Source of the DNA: Archangiaceae bacterium
GTDB lineage: Bacteria > Myxococcota > Myxococcia > Myxococcales > Myxococcaceae
DNA length: 64,000 bases
Reading direction: 5' to 3'
NCBI GenBank assembly: GCA_016714225.1
Contig: JADJNS010000026.1
Coordinates: 153,967 to 217,966, forward strand
The position numbers and the translations under genes are program-made. Shown here piece by piece: positions 1 through 8,450 of this stretch; the first letter of the stretch is position 1; each line of letters begins with the position of its first letter. The notes under the pieces were generated by a model. That model did no database searches. It saw only the letters and a program-made list of their open reading frames with translations, and was not told the DNA's origin.

Positions 1-668
1 AGCTTGCCCTCGTTGTGGAGCCGCAAGAGCTGGGTGGGCTCACCCTCGGCGCAGTAGATGACCCCCGGGCGGTGCTGCGGCGCCCAGCGGCGGCTGCCGC
101 CGGCGATCAGCTCGACTGCCGCCACCGCCTCTTCGCGCTGGCCGAACACCACCACCGCCGAGACGTCGCCCCGGCCCAGCGTCTCGCGCAGCTCCTCGAG
201 CGAGGCGCTGTGCTGCCACACCACGTCGTCGCCGAGCAGGTCGCACAGCCCCTGCTCTTCTCTCGAGGCGAACGCCATCACCACCAGCGGCCGGTACGCG
301 GCGATGTGCTGCGCCAGCAACGAGCGATCGGTGGCGGGCATGGCCACGAACGCCGCGCCCACCCAGACCTTTCGGGTGCCGTCTTTCTCGACCAGCTCGG
401 CCCACGCCAGGCGCGCCTGGGCGCGAATCTTGTGCGGCGCGCCGGGCAGCGAGAACTCGATGTCGATCTCTGCGCCCGGCTCGGGGGCCGCGGCCCCGTC
501 TTCCAGCGTGGCCACCAGCGCCAGGCCGGTGGCGCTCAGGTTCACCAGCCAGCAGTCGCGCATCTGCGGCCGCGCCACGCACGGCACGTAGAGCGGTACA
601 CGCGTGGCGTGGTGGGGAAGCGCCGACTCCTGCTTCACCAGCGGGGCGTTCACAGGGGCGGCGAGCAT
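1..668 (-). CDS. PilZ-domain protein, C-terminus cut by window edge
   Basis: The minus-strand frame is open from an ATG at 668 to the left edge, so the protein is partial (at least 222 residues). Residues about 20-115 look like a PilZ domain, which in this family binds cyclic di-GMP: a basic start (ATRVPLYVP), then DCWLVNLSATGLAL, which matches the usual D/N-x-S-x-x-G motif with N in place of D. The first arginine motif is weak, so nucleotide binding is uncertain. After the PilZ part comes an alpha/beta segment (YRPLVVMAFASREEQGLCDLL) resembling a degenerate receiver domain. The remainder lies outside the window. A second PilZ-receiver protein is encoded at 20910-21881. Confidence 0.75.
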   Translation of the reverse strand, partial: MLAAPVNAPLVKQESALPHHATRVPLYVPCVARPQMRDCWLVNLSATGLALVATLEDGAAAPEPGAEIDIEFSLPGAPHKIRAQARLAWAELVEKDGTRKVWVGAAFVAMPATDRSLLAQHIAAYRPLVVMAFASREEQGLCDLLGDDVVWQHSASLEELRETLGRGDVSAVVVFGQREEAVAAVELIAGGSRRWAPQHRPGVIYCAEGEPTQLLRLHNEGK

Positions 669-699
669 ACCAAGTCGAGGGAGAAGCCCCCTGAAAGAA

Positions 700-737
700 G
701 AAGCCCCCGACCGGCACACGCTCCGGGCGGGGGCTTC
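700..737 (-). terminator. Intrinsic terminator of the beta-propeller gene
   Basis: A 10-bp perfect inverted repeat (GAAGCCCCCG at 700-709, CGGGGGCTTC at 728-737) lies just past the stop of the minus-strand gene ending at 778. Read on the minus strand it is followed by a T-rich stretch, TTCTTTC, as expected for a rho-independent terminator. It also separates this gene from the PilZ gene that starts at 668. Confidence 0.7.
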
Positions 738-777
738 TGGTTTCAAGAGAACGAGGACGTTCTCTTCGTCTGGGTGC

Positions 778-2202
778 TTACTGTTCGGTCACGGTGATGC
801 CGTAGGGGTCATTGCCGATGCCCTTGACCGTGCCGACCACGGTGCGGGTCTGCAGATCGATGACGTACACGTAGCCCGAGGGCGCGAGTGCTTCGGCGGT
901 GCGGCCACCGGCCGAGATGACCGCGTAGCGGCCGTCAGCGGTGATCGCCGAGCCCTTGGGGCGCGCCGGGAGCACCGAGCCGGTCGACTCGGCCACACGG
1001 GTGAGCGGGATGCGCGCGACCTCGTAGCCGGGGTCGCCCGCGAGGGCCTTGGCGATGTCGACGATCGACACGTTGTTCGAGCGGAAGCAGGGCACCACCA
1101 CGTACTTGCCGTCGGGAGTGACCGAGGGGATGAACGGGCGGGTCTGCACGTTCGGGTCGCTGGTGCCCACCAGCACGCGCGCCACTTCGGCGCCCGGCGA
1201 GCCGGCCGCAGCCAGGTCGACGTTGATGAACGAGATGGTGTTGCCCTCGAACGCCACCCGGGCGCTCTCACGGTTGGCCGCGATCACCGTCTTCTTGTCC
1301 GGGGTGATGGCGATGCCCCACGGGCCCACCTGGGTGGGAATCTTGGCGACTTCGGGGGTCTTGTTGCCGGCGAGCGCCGACTGCAGGTCGACCACGCTCA
1401 CGTCGTCGGTGCCGCCGTTGGCGCCGAAGATGTACGGCTTACCCGCGCTGGTGTAGCCCACCACGATGCCGTTGGTGTCGGGGAAGCAGCCGAACCCGGG
1501 GTTGGGCGAGAGCAGCGGCACCGGAGTCGGCGGGCCGTGCGGCGAGACGAACGGCACCGGCCAGTCGGGGGCGATGGGGCAGGTGGGCCGGCCGACCGGC
1601 AGGGCGAGCTCAGCCATGCCGCGCAGCGAGCCCGTCTTGCGATCGATGAACATCATGCGGTTCGCGCCATCTTCGGTGAGGTGGTTCTCGGCAGCCCCCA
1701 TCACGAACATGTCGGGCAGCAGCACCAGGCCGACGCCGCCGAACCAGCCCGAGTCGATGTGACGCTCGAGCGCCGCGGCGGTGTTGTTGTTGCGCGGGTC
1801 GATCATCTTCTTGATGTTGAGCAGCGCGAGGTTCGCGCGACCGCCGTGCTGGTTGAACTCGGCGTTGTCGATCGAGCCGTGGTGGTTCACCACGTAGAGG
1901 GTCTTCTGGTCTTCGCTGACCACCACGTTGGCCGAGTCGCCGAGCGGGCGGCCATCGAGACGATCGAGCGCCACCTTCGAGCGCGACACGATGGCGTTCT
2001 CGGTGAGTTGGTTGGCCGGTTTGATCGCCTCGTCCAACGAGATGGCGAACATGCGCGGGTCGCGCCGCCCGGTGGCGAGAATGTAGGTCTTCTTGCGGTG
2101 ATGACCGTGACCGTCATCGTCATCGTCGTCATCGTGGGCGAAGGCCACGCTGGCGCTCAGCAACAACGCTCCGACCAACAGCAGCTGCTCTCTCAATTTC
2201 AT
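778..2202 (-). CDS. Secreted YVTN-type beta-propeller protein
   Basis: A 474-residue protein with a signal peptide (MKLREQLLLVGALLLSASVA) followed by an Asp/His-rich mature N-terminus. The body has repeated beta-propeller blades of the YVTN/lactonase-like type, e.g. NDPYGITVTEQ, GPWGIAITPDKKTVIAAN, DVSVVDLQSAL and NVSIVDIAKAL. Such proteins are exported and bind or shield ligands; the substrate is unknown. The ATG at 2202 is chosen because the open frame upstream lacks coding character and GAGGGAGG lies a few bases before it. It is divergent from the TctC-type gene and ends in a clear terminator. Confidence 0.8.
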   Translation of the reverse strand: MKLREQLLLVGALLLSASVAFAHDDDDDDDGHGHHRKKTYILATGRRDPRMFAISLDEAIKPANQLTENAIVSRSKVALDRLDGRPLGDSANVVVSEDQKTLYVVNHHGSIDNAEFNQHGGRANLALLNIKKMIDPRNNNTAAALERHIDSGWFGGVGLVLLPDMFVMGAAENHLTEDGANRMMFIDRKTGSLRGMAELALPVGRPTCPIAPDWPVPFVSPHGPPTPVPLLSPNPGFGCFPDTNGIVVGYTSAGKPYIFGANGGTDDVSVVDLQSALAGNKTPEVAKIPTQVGPWGIAITPDKKTVIAANRESARVAFEGNTISFINVDLAAAGSPGAEVARVLVGTSDPNVQTRPFIPSVTPDGKYVVVPCFRSNNVSIVDIAKALAGDPGYEVARIPLTRVAESTGSVLPARPKGSAITADGRYAVISAGGRTAEALAPSGYVYVIDLQTRTVVGTVKGIGNDPYGITVTEQ

Positions 2203-2468
2203 TTCGGTACTGCCTCCCTCTGGCGGCGGGTGTGAGGTGACCCCGTGAGCACTCGACGTGCCAGACGTCAAAATGCCGAATCGATTACGGTGTCTGGCCA
2301 ACCCCCCACCACGAGATTGCAGCGCCTTCAGGCACTCACACGGCATCGCTGTCGTCCAGGAGTCGGCGATCTGCGGGTTTTCGAAGGCCCTGCAGAACCG
2401 TTGCAGCGATAACGGGTTTGATGCGTGTGGCCGCAGAACCCCATCCGACAGCGGAATACGTCAGATTC

Positions 2469-2497
2469 TTGACGGGCCCGAACAAGCCGCACAAAAT
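2469..2497 (+). promoter_or_regulatory. Candidate sigma-70-type promoter for the uptake operon
   Basis: TTGACG (2469-2474) and CAAAAT (2492-2497) are separated by 17 bp, a good fit to a housekeeping promoter, about 70 bases upstream of the start at 2567. It sits in the 364-bp divergent intergenic region 2203-2566, which otherwise shows no gene or repeat. The call rests only on the two hexamers and their spacing. Confidence 0.4.
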
Positions 2498-2566
2498 TCA
2501 CCGTTCACGCATCGCGGGGAAAACCCGTTCTTCGCTGTGACACTCGAATTTGAGAGAGGGGATCCG

Positions 2567-3526
2567 ATGACGAACGTCGCTCGGTTGCTTTGTGCAGTGG
2601 GAATCTCGATGGCGGTCGGCTGCTCGGCGCCGACGCCGGTCGATGACTACCCGAACATGGCCATCAGCATGGTGGTGCCCGGCACGCTCACTGGCGGCGC
2701 CGGCTTGTTCGGCAAGGCGGTCGCCGACTCGTCGAAAGACATCTTGAAGCAAGACATCACCCTCGACTCGCAGAGCGGCGACGACGGCACCAAGGGCACC
2801 TCGGTGGTCACCACCCGCGCGGCCGACGGCTACAACACGCTGATCGGCAACCCCGGCGGCATGATCTTCGCGCCGATCATTCGCAAGCAGCCCGAGCGCA
2901 AGTGGACGGCCGTCGACCCGGTCTGCCGCATGATGGGCGAAGAAGAGTTTCTCTTCGTCAAGCCCGGCGCGCCGTTTCAGACGTTCGACGAGCTGATCAC
3001 CTACGCGATGGCCCACCCCATGATGGTGACGGTGGCCGGCAGCAACAAGGGCGGCACCGACAACTTCGTCATCTTGCTGCTGCAGAAGGCGGCGAACGTG
3101 CAGTTCACCTACCACGACTTCTCGGGCGGCGGCCCCGCCCGAACCAGCTTCCTCGCCGGCAACGAAGACGTGCTGGTCGGCAACTTCTCCGAGGTCAACG
3201 GCGATGTCACCGCGGGCACCATGAAGCCGATCGCGGTCGCCAGCGACAGCCGCAGCCCGATCGCCGACGTGCCGACGATGAAAGAGAAGGGCTACGACGT
3301 GGTGCTCTTCCAGTGGCGCGGCATCTTCGTGCCCAAGGGCACGCCGGCGGCGCGCATCAAGAAGCTGGCCGATTCGTTCAAAGAGGCCCAGTCGAACGCC
3401 GCGTGGACGACCTACAAGTCGAACGCGCGCTCGCTCGACCTGTTCCTCGACACCGCGGCCTTCACCACCTACCTGCAGGCGGAAGAGAACCGCTTCGCGC
3501 CGCTGATCGCCGAGCTCGGGCTGTAA
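2567..3526 (+). CDS. TctC/Bug-family substrate-binding lipoprotein
   Basis: A 319-residue protein that starts with a lipoprotein signal (lipobox MAVGCS, Cys19) and continues as a periplasmic binding protein of the tripartite tricarboxylate transporter (Bug) family. Typical features are the early VVPGTLTGGAG loop, the ADGYNTLIGNPGG segment, VAGSNKGGTDN and the final GIFVPKGTPAARIKKL region. These proteins bind small carboxylates. No TctA/TctB membrane genes are nearby, so it is an orphan binding protein in an operon with a TonB-dependent receptor. ATG 2567 follows GAGAGGGGAT, a good ribosome site; the upstream part of the open frame has no family match. Confidence 0.85.
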   Translation: MTNVARLLCAVGISMAVGCSAPTPVDDYPNMAISMVVPGTLTGGAGLFGKAVADSSKDILKQDITLDSQSGDDGTKGTSVVTTRAADGYNTLIGNPGGMIFAPIIRKQPERKWTAVDPVCRMMGEEEFLFVKPGAPFQTFDELITYAMAHPMMVTVAGSNKGGTDNFVILLLQKAANVQFTYHDFSGGGPARTSFLAGNEDVLVGNFSEVNGDVTAGTMKPIAVASDSRSPIADVPTMKEKGYDVVLFQWRGIFVPKGTPAARIKKLADSFKEAQSNAAWTTYKSNARSLDLFLDTAAFTTYLQAEENRFAPLIAELGL

Positions 3527-3571
3527 GAGAGCGTCGGCGCTCGGCATCAATTTCCAACGGAGAGGGGCAGC

Positions 3572-5845
3572 GTGCGACGTCTGGGGTTCGCGCTCGGAGT
3601 GCTGGCCGCGGCGGGGGCATGGGGACAAGAACGGTACGACGGCGGTGAGGCCGCCGTGGTACCGGCCGATGCGGCGGCCGCCGTGGTGGCGGGCCCCGAT
3701 GGGGGCTCGACCGCCGAGGCCGCGGCGGCGGCGCCTGACGAGCTGCCCGCCGAGGGCACCACCGAGGGCAACGCCGAAGGGCTCGACCAGCTCGCCGATC
3801 TCTTGAACACCCCGGTCGTCACCGCCAGCCTGGGCGGCGACGAGTCGGCGGCGCTCGCGCCGGCCAACGTGGTGCCCATCACCCGCGACGAGATTCTGCG
3901 CCGCGGGTGGCGCTCGCTCTCCGAGGTGCTCTCGAACCAGCCCGGCTTCTACGTGATCGACGATCACGTCAACCCCTCGGTGGGCGTGCGCGGCTTCGCC
4001 GGCGGCCTGCGCGCCGGCACCCGCTACGTGAAGATCATGATCAACGGGGTGCCGGTGAGCTTTCGCCCCGACCTCACCTCGTTCATCGGCCTCGAGTTCA
4101 TACCGATCGAGGTGGTCGAGCGGGTGGAGATCGCCAAGGGCCCCCTCTCGGCGGTGTACGGCGCCAACGCGTTCATCGCCACCGTGAACGTGATCACCCG
4201 CCAGCCCAACATCGGCTTCACCGGCGAGGCGGCGGCGCGGCTCACCCTCACTCCCAAGCTGGGGTGGGGCGGCGGCGCGATGACCGCCTACGGCACCGGC
4301 GGAGCGGCGCTGCTGCTCTCGTTCAGCACCTCGCAGCTCGACCGCTCGGGCCTCGAGATCAGCCAGACCTTCCCCGAGCAAGATCGGCAGCTGCCCAACT
4401 ACCGGCTCTTCTTCGGCAAGCAGAGCAGGGCCGACGTCACCGCGCCGGCCAGCGCCTACGCCCAGCTCTCGCTGCACTCGGAGACCCTGGGCAACCTGGT
4501 GGTGCAGGGCGGGCTGCAGCAGGTCGACTCGATCGGCAACTTTCAGCTGAACTCGGTGCTCACCGACCAGACGCGCATCGCGATGCGCAACGTGTGGACG
4601 AACGCCCGCTGGGAGCGCTCGTGGCGCGACTGGCTCACCACCTGGGTCACCGCCGGCTACTCGACCGGCGCGCCCACCCGCGACGAGAAGCTGTACCTCA
4701 CCGGCACCAACGACTTCAGCTACACCCGCAACTTCAACTACCACGCGTTCGACGCCGCGGTGGGCATCGACCTCACCCGCTTCTCGGCGGTCACCCTCTC
4801 GCTGGGCGCCGACTTCTCGTTCGAGCAGCAGCAGGTGCTGTTCTACACCCAGACCTTCAACGTGCAGCAGGGCCGGCGGCGCCCGGGTGAGAGCGTCGAC
4901 CTGATCTTCGAAGACGACGTGCGCAACGTGCCGCTGCGCAACTTCGGCGCCTACCTGCAGGCGGTGTCGGCGCCGTTCGACAACCTGCCGCTGCGGCTGT
5001 CGGCGAACTTCCGCGTCGACGTGCCCAACCTCTTCGACGTGCAGTACAGCTGGCGCGCCGCCGCCTCGTACCGGTGGTCTGACAACCTGGTCACCAAGCT
5101 GATCGCGGGCCGCGCGTACCAGACGCCCTCGGCGGTGATGCTGTTCGGCCAGCCCGGCTTCGGCTTCAACAGCAACGTGGTCGGCCGGCGCACCATGCCG
5201 TCGCTCGACGCGCTGCGCCCGCAGACCCTGCACAGCGTCGAGGCGGTGGTGATCGCCCGGCTCTTCGACCGGCTCTCGCTCGAAGGGGCCATCTACTGGC
5301 AGCAGCTCGACCAGAAGATCGAGTTCGTGCAGGTCAGCAACAACTTCGTGGCCCAGAACCTCGGCACGCTGCAGAACGCCGGCGTCGAGCTCAACGCCCG
5401 GCTCACCTTCGAGCGGGTGCGCCCGTTCTTGAGCGGAGGCGCGCAGTGGACGCTGGGCCGCCGGTCGGACACCGGGGCCGCCTTCATCGACGGCTTCCCG
5501 CCCCCCGAGTACCCCACCTTCTTCGGCATCGCCGGCGTCACCGGCGGAGTGCGCGAGATTCACCTCGAGGGCACCGCCCAGCTCAAGGCGGTGGGCGCGC
5601 GCGGCTCGTCGCAGAGCAACACCCTGCTCGACAACGACAGCCGCTACGTGTTGCCGGCCTTCTACACCGTCGACCTCAGCGTGCAGAGCACCGGGCTCTA
5701 CCTGTTCGACAAAAACGCCGAGACCCGGCTGAGCGTCAATGTGCGCAACCTGCTCGACGAGCGCCACTCCGAGCCGGGTTACGGGGGGTTCGACATTCCA
5801 CAGCTCGGTCGAACTTTCTTCTTCGAGATTCGTCAGACCTTCTAA
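3572..5845 (+). CDS. TonB-dependent outer-membrane receptor
   Basis: A 757-residue receptor with a GTG start after GGAGAGG and a short signal peptide ending near AWGQ. An Ala/Glu-rich segment of about 60 residues precedes the plug domain (about 90-215), which shows SLSEVLSNQPGF, VGVRGF, VKIMINGVPV and the hallmark VERVEIAKGPLSAVYGANA. The rest is a beta-barrel with NVRNLLDERHSEPGYGG near the end and a terminal Phe, as needed for barrel insertion. It imports a ligand using TonB energy; the substrate is unknown. It lies 45 bp after the TctC-type gene and 14 bp before the LivJ-type gene, so these are probably one transcript. Confidence 0.9.
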   Translation: MRRLGFALGVLAAAGAWGQERYDGGEAAVVPADAAAAVVAGPDGGSTAEAAAAAPDELPAEGTTEGNAEGLDQLADLLNTPVVTASLGGDESAALAPANVVPITRDEILRRGWRSLSEVLSNQPGFYVIDDHVNPSVGVRGFAGGLRAGTRYVKIMINGVPVSFRPDLTSFIGLEFIPIEVVERVEIAKGPLSAVYGANAFIATVNVITRQPNIGFTGEAAARLTLTPKLGWGGGAMTAYGTGGAALLLSFSTSQLDRSGLEISQTFPEQDRQLPNYRLFFGKQSRADVTAPASAYAQLSLHSETLGNLVVQGGLQQVDSIGNFQLNSVLTDQTRIAMRNVWTNARWERSWRDWLTTWVTAGYSTGAPTRDEKLYLTGTNDFSYTRNFNYHAFDAAVGIDLTRFSAVTLSLGADFSFEQQQVLFYTQTFNVQQGRRRPGESVDLIFEDDVRNVPLRNFGAYLQAVSAPFDNLPLRLSANFRVDVPNLFDVQYSWRAAASYRWSDNLVTKLIAGRAYQTPSAVMLFGQPGFGFNSNVVGRRTMPSLDALRPQTLHSVEAVVIARLFDRLSLEGAIYWQQLDQKIEFVQVSNNFVAQNLGTLQNAGVELNARLTFERVRPFLSGGAQWTLGRRSDTGAAFIDGFPPPEYPTFFGIAGVTGGVREIHLEGTAQLKAVGARGSSQSNTLLDNDSRYVLPAFYTVDLSVQSTGLYLFDKNAETRLSVNVRNLLDERHSEPGYGGFDIPQLGRTFFFEIRQTF

Positions 5846-5859
5846 GCGATAGGCCCGTC

Positions 5860-7233
5860 ATGCTCCCGTACCGCTCCCAACTGCTCGTCGCGGTGTCCGT
5901 GCTGGTGGCCGCCTGCAGCGGTACGCCCGACAACACCCGGGCCCTCAACATCGGCGCGCTGATCGATCGCACCGGCAACAACTCGGAGCCCAGCTGGGTT
6001 CAGGCGCTCAAGCTGGCCGAGCAGCACCTCAACGCGGCGATCGCCAAAGACGAGAAGTTCAAGGCCTACTCGTTTCACATGGTGCTGAGCGACTCGATCA
6101 ACGAGCCGCGCATCGCGCTGCGCCACGCGTCAGAGCTGGTGAGAGACAAGCAGGTGAAGGCGATCATCGTCGACTCCAGCCAAGACGACGTGGCCCTCAA
6201 CCAGACCTTCTACGACGTCGACACCGCCAACGACCTGGGCGTGCCGCTGCAGTGCGCCGAGTGCACCTCGAGCGCGGTGAACAACCCGGCCTCGACCGAC
6301 CCGGCGATGTCGAACCGCGACAAGTGGAACTTCCGGGCCACCACCAGCAGCCAGAAGGTGGCGATGGTGATCGCGCGGGAGCTGCTCGCGCTGGGGCCCA
6401 ACCTGAACGGCGACGTGAACTTCGATCGCCGCTTCAAGCTGGGCGTGTACGTCAGCAACGAGACCTTCGGTCAGACGTTCTTGTCGGACCTGCGCACGGC
6501 GGCCGTCGCCATGGCGAGCACCCGGCCGCAGCCGGTGCCGGTCTCGGTCGAAGAGACGTTTCACCCGCGCGACGCCGAGCCCAACAGCTACGAGTGGCGC
6601 GGCGACCTCGATCGACTCACCGACGCCGCGCCCGACGGCATTCCCGACGCGATCGTGGTGGCGACCTTCGCCGAGTACCACGCCGCGTTCGTGCGCAGCT
6701 TCAAGGGCAGCTACCCGATCAAAGCGGTGCACGCGCACAACTTCCGCATTCAGTCGACGGTGGCCGCGCTGGGCACCCTGGGTGACGGAGAAGAAGGCAT
6801 CTCGCCGGTGCTGCTCGACGCGAGCGGAGACGACTTCGCCGACCAGTTCCGCGCCGCGACCTCGGGTGAGCCGCTGTTCCTCGACTCGGTGTACTACGAC
6901 TCGGCCGTCACCCTCGGCCTGGCCACCCTGCGCGCGGGGGTGAACAGCGACGATGTGGCGGCGGTGAGCGGCGCCGAGGTGCGCGACGCGATGTTCCACC
7001 TCTCCGAGCCGGGCAGCGAGAAGGTCAACGCCGGCTCCAGCGGCGTGGCCCGGGCGGTCGAGCTGCTGCGCCTGGGGCAGCCTTTCGACTACGAAGGCGC
7101 CTCGAGCCCGATGGACTACGACTCTCGCGGAAACGTGATGACCCGCCTGGCCCGCTACCAGGCCCAGGGGGGCTCGTTCGTCGAGCTCGATACCTACGAC
7201 TGCGTCGCCGACCCGAAGTGCCCGAAGAGATGA
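5860..7233 (+). CDS. ABC-type (LivJ-like) substrate-binding lipoprotein
   Basis: A 457-residue lipoprotein (lipobox VAACSG, Cys19) of the branched-chain amino-acid/receptor ligand-binding fold. The order ALNIGALIDRTG, a helix AEQHLNAAI, KAIIVDSSQDD, VPLQCAECTSS and a second lobe with RFKLGVYVSNETFGQTF is typical. No permease or ATPase genes follow. The start at 5860 is 14 bp after the receptor stop, and its TGA overlaps the next ATG, which points to translational coupling. An extracellular-ligand or sensory role is possible; the ligand cannot be told from sequence. Confidence 0.8.
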   Translation: MLPYRSQLLVAVSVLVAACSGTPDNTRALNIGALIDRTGNNSEPSWVQALKLAEQHLNAAIAKDEKFKAYSFHMVLSDSINEPRIALRHASELVRDKQVKAIIVDSSQDDVALNQTFYDVDTANDLGVPLQCAECTSSAVNNPASTDPAMSNRDKWNFRATTSSQKVAMVIARELLALGPNLNGDVNFDRRFKLGVYVSNETFGQTFLSDLRTAAVAMASTRPQPVPVSVEETFHPRDAEPNSYEWRGDLDRLTDAAPDGIPDAIVVATFAEYHAAFVRSFKGSYPIKAVHAHNFRIQSTVAALGTLGDGEEGISPVLLDASGDDFADQFRAATSGEPLFLDSVYYDSAVTLGLATLRAGVNSDDVAAVSGAEVRDAMFHLSEPGSEKVNAGSSGVARAVELLRLGQPFDYEGASSPMDYDSRGNVMTRLARYQAQGGSFVELDTYDCVADPKCPKR

Positions 7234-7775
7234 AAGCCCTGCGCACAGCGCTGTGCCTGAGCCTGGTGGCGGCGGTGGCCGTGGCCGCCGAAGACCGCCA
7301 GGTCGCGATTCTGGTGCGCGCGTTCTCGTACGTGTACGGGCTGAAGCAGCAGGCCGGTGAAACCGTGACGCTGGCGGTGGTGTACAAGAGCGGCAGCTCG
7401 AGCTCAGAGAGCAACGCCGACGGGTGGCTGGCTGGCTTCAAGGGCGTCGACAAGGTCTCGGGGCTGCCCTTCAACACCGTGAAGCACGCCTACGAGTCGT
7501 CCGAGAAGCTCAAGGCCCTCGCCATCGACAGAGACGTCGACATCATTCTGGTGTGCGAGGGCCTCGAGTCCGAGCTGTCGGGCATCAAAGACGTGAGCCG
7601 GGGCGAGAAGATACTGACCGTGGGCGCCAAAGAAGCGCTGGTCACCCGCGGGTTGACGCTGGGCGTGTTCGCCGAGGGCGACAAGCACACCATCGTGGTG
7701 AACCTGGCCGCCTCTCAGGCCGAGGGCATCACCTTCAGCAGCGATCTGCTCCGCCTGGCGCGCGTCATTCGCTGA
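7230..7775 (+). CDS. YfiR/HmsC-like periplasmic protein (DUF4154)
   Basis: A 181-residue protein with a signal peptide (MKALRTALCLSLVAAVAVAA) and the DUF4154/YfiR pattern: a first helix-strand pair (QVAILVRAFSYVYGL), DVDIILVCEGLESEL, then GEKILTVGA and a final GITFSSDLLRLARVIR. In Pseudomonas YfiR represses a membrane diguanylate cyclase. No cyclase gene is adjacent here. Its ATG (7230) overlaps the stop of the LivJ-type gene in an ATGA, so it belongs to the receptor operon. The ATG at 7218 is possible but would overlap further and adds no signal sequence. Confidence 0.75.
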   Translation: MKALRTALCLSLVAAVAVAAEDRQVAILVRAFSYVYGLKQQAGETVTLAVVYKSGSSSSESNADGWLAGFKGVDKVSGLPFNTVKHAYESSEKLKALAIDRDVDIILVCEGLESELSGIKDVSRGEKILTVGAKEALVTRGLTLGVFAEGDKHTIVVNLAASQAEGITFSSDLLRLARVIR

Positions 7776-7816
7776 GGCGTGCGCCGAGCGCGCCGGCCGT
7801 GTACGAATGACGCTCG

Positions 7817-8275
7817 ATGTCGCGAATCGCCTCGGTGCTGCTGCCGTCTCTGCTCGCCTGCAGCGGGGGCGGGCCGCCCGCCATGCCCGACGCTGGAGAC
7901 GTGGGCTGTAAGAGCCGCTCGGGCGCCGACGTCTACGCGGCGGGCATGTCGAAGCGCTCGAGCAGTGGGCGGGTGATGGCCGTGCTGCTCTCGGCGGACC
8001 CGGCGCCGCCCGAGCGCGGCAACAACGCCTGGTCGGTGAAGCTGACCGGCGCTCGAGGCGAGGCGCTCGACGGCGAGCTGGCGGTGACTCCGTACATGCC
8101 CGAGCACGGCCACGGCACGTCGGTGGCACCCGGCGTCGAGCGGCAGGGCGACGGCAGCTGGAAGGTGAGCCCGCTCTACCTGTTCATGCCGGGAATCTGG
8201 GAAGTCACGCTGGCGCCCTCGGCCGATGCCGGCGCGGCCGATTCGCCGGTGTTCAGCTTCTGCATCGACGGCTGA
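7817..8275 (+). CDS. YtkA/FixH-like small lipoprotein
   Basis: A 152-residue protein with a lipoprotein signal (lipobox LLACSG) and a single beta-sandwich domain of the YtkA type: WSVKLTG, TPYMPEHGHG and LFMPGIWEVTLAP are the family hallmarks. Members are found with copper or cytochrome oxidase genes, and the His-rich MPEHGHG loop could bind metal. It follows the YfiR-like gene by 41 bp and converges on a small membrane-protein gene. Confidence 0.65.
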   Translation: MSRIASVLLPSLLACSGGGPPAMPDAGDVGCKSRSGADVYAAGMSKRSSSGRVMAVLLSADPAPPERGNNAWSVKLTGARGEALDGELAVTPYMPEHGHGTSVAPGVERQGDGSWKVSPLYLFMPGIWEVTLAPSADAGAADSPVFSFCIDG

Positions 8276-8279
8276 GCTT

Positions 8280-8399
8280 TCAGCCGCGGAAGAAGAAGAG
8301 CCACAGCAGGGCCACGATGCCCAGCGGCACGCCAGCCAGCCACAGCAGAATGGGGACACCGATTCGGCCACCCTGGTACTTCTGAATCATCGCTTTCAT
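8280..8399 (-). CDS. Small single-span membrane protein, 39 aa
   Basis: The frame runs from ATG (8399) to TGA (8280). It encodes a short basic head (MKAMIQKYQGGRIG), one hydrophobic helix rich in Leu, Val and Trp, and the tail FFFRG. It exactly fills the space between the YtkA-like and cytochrome genes and has G/C-rich third positions, which favours a real gene. No ribosome site is evident and no family is recognised. It may accompany the cytochrome genes upstream on the same strand. Confidence 0.5.
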   Translation of the reverse strand: MKAMIQKYQGGRIGVPILLWLAGVPLGIVALLWLFFFRG

Positions 8400-8450
8400 A
8401 CCCGGGTGACGCTGCATTCACCGCGCCAGGTTACCGACCGGTACCTCGCC

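Noticed and set aside
2498..5767. Open frame of 1089 codons on the minus strand
   Set aside because: It mirrors the receptor and binding-protein genes; composition is Arg/Val/Gly/His-rich with no domain, as expected from GC bias on the opposite strand of genuine genes.
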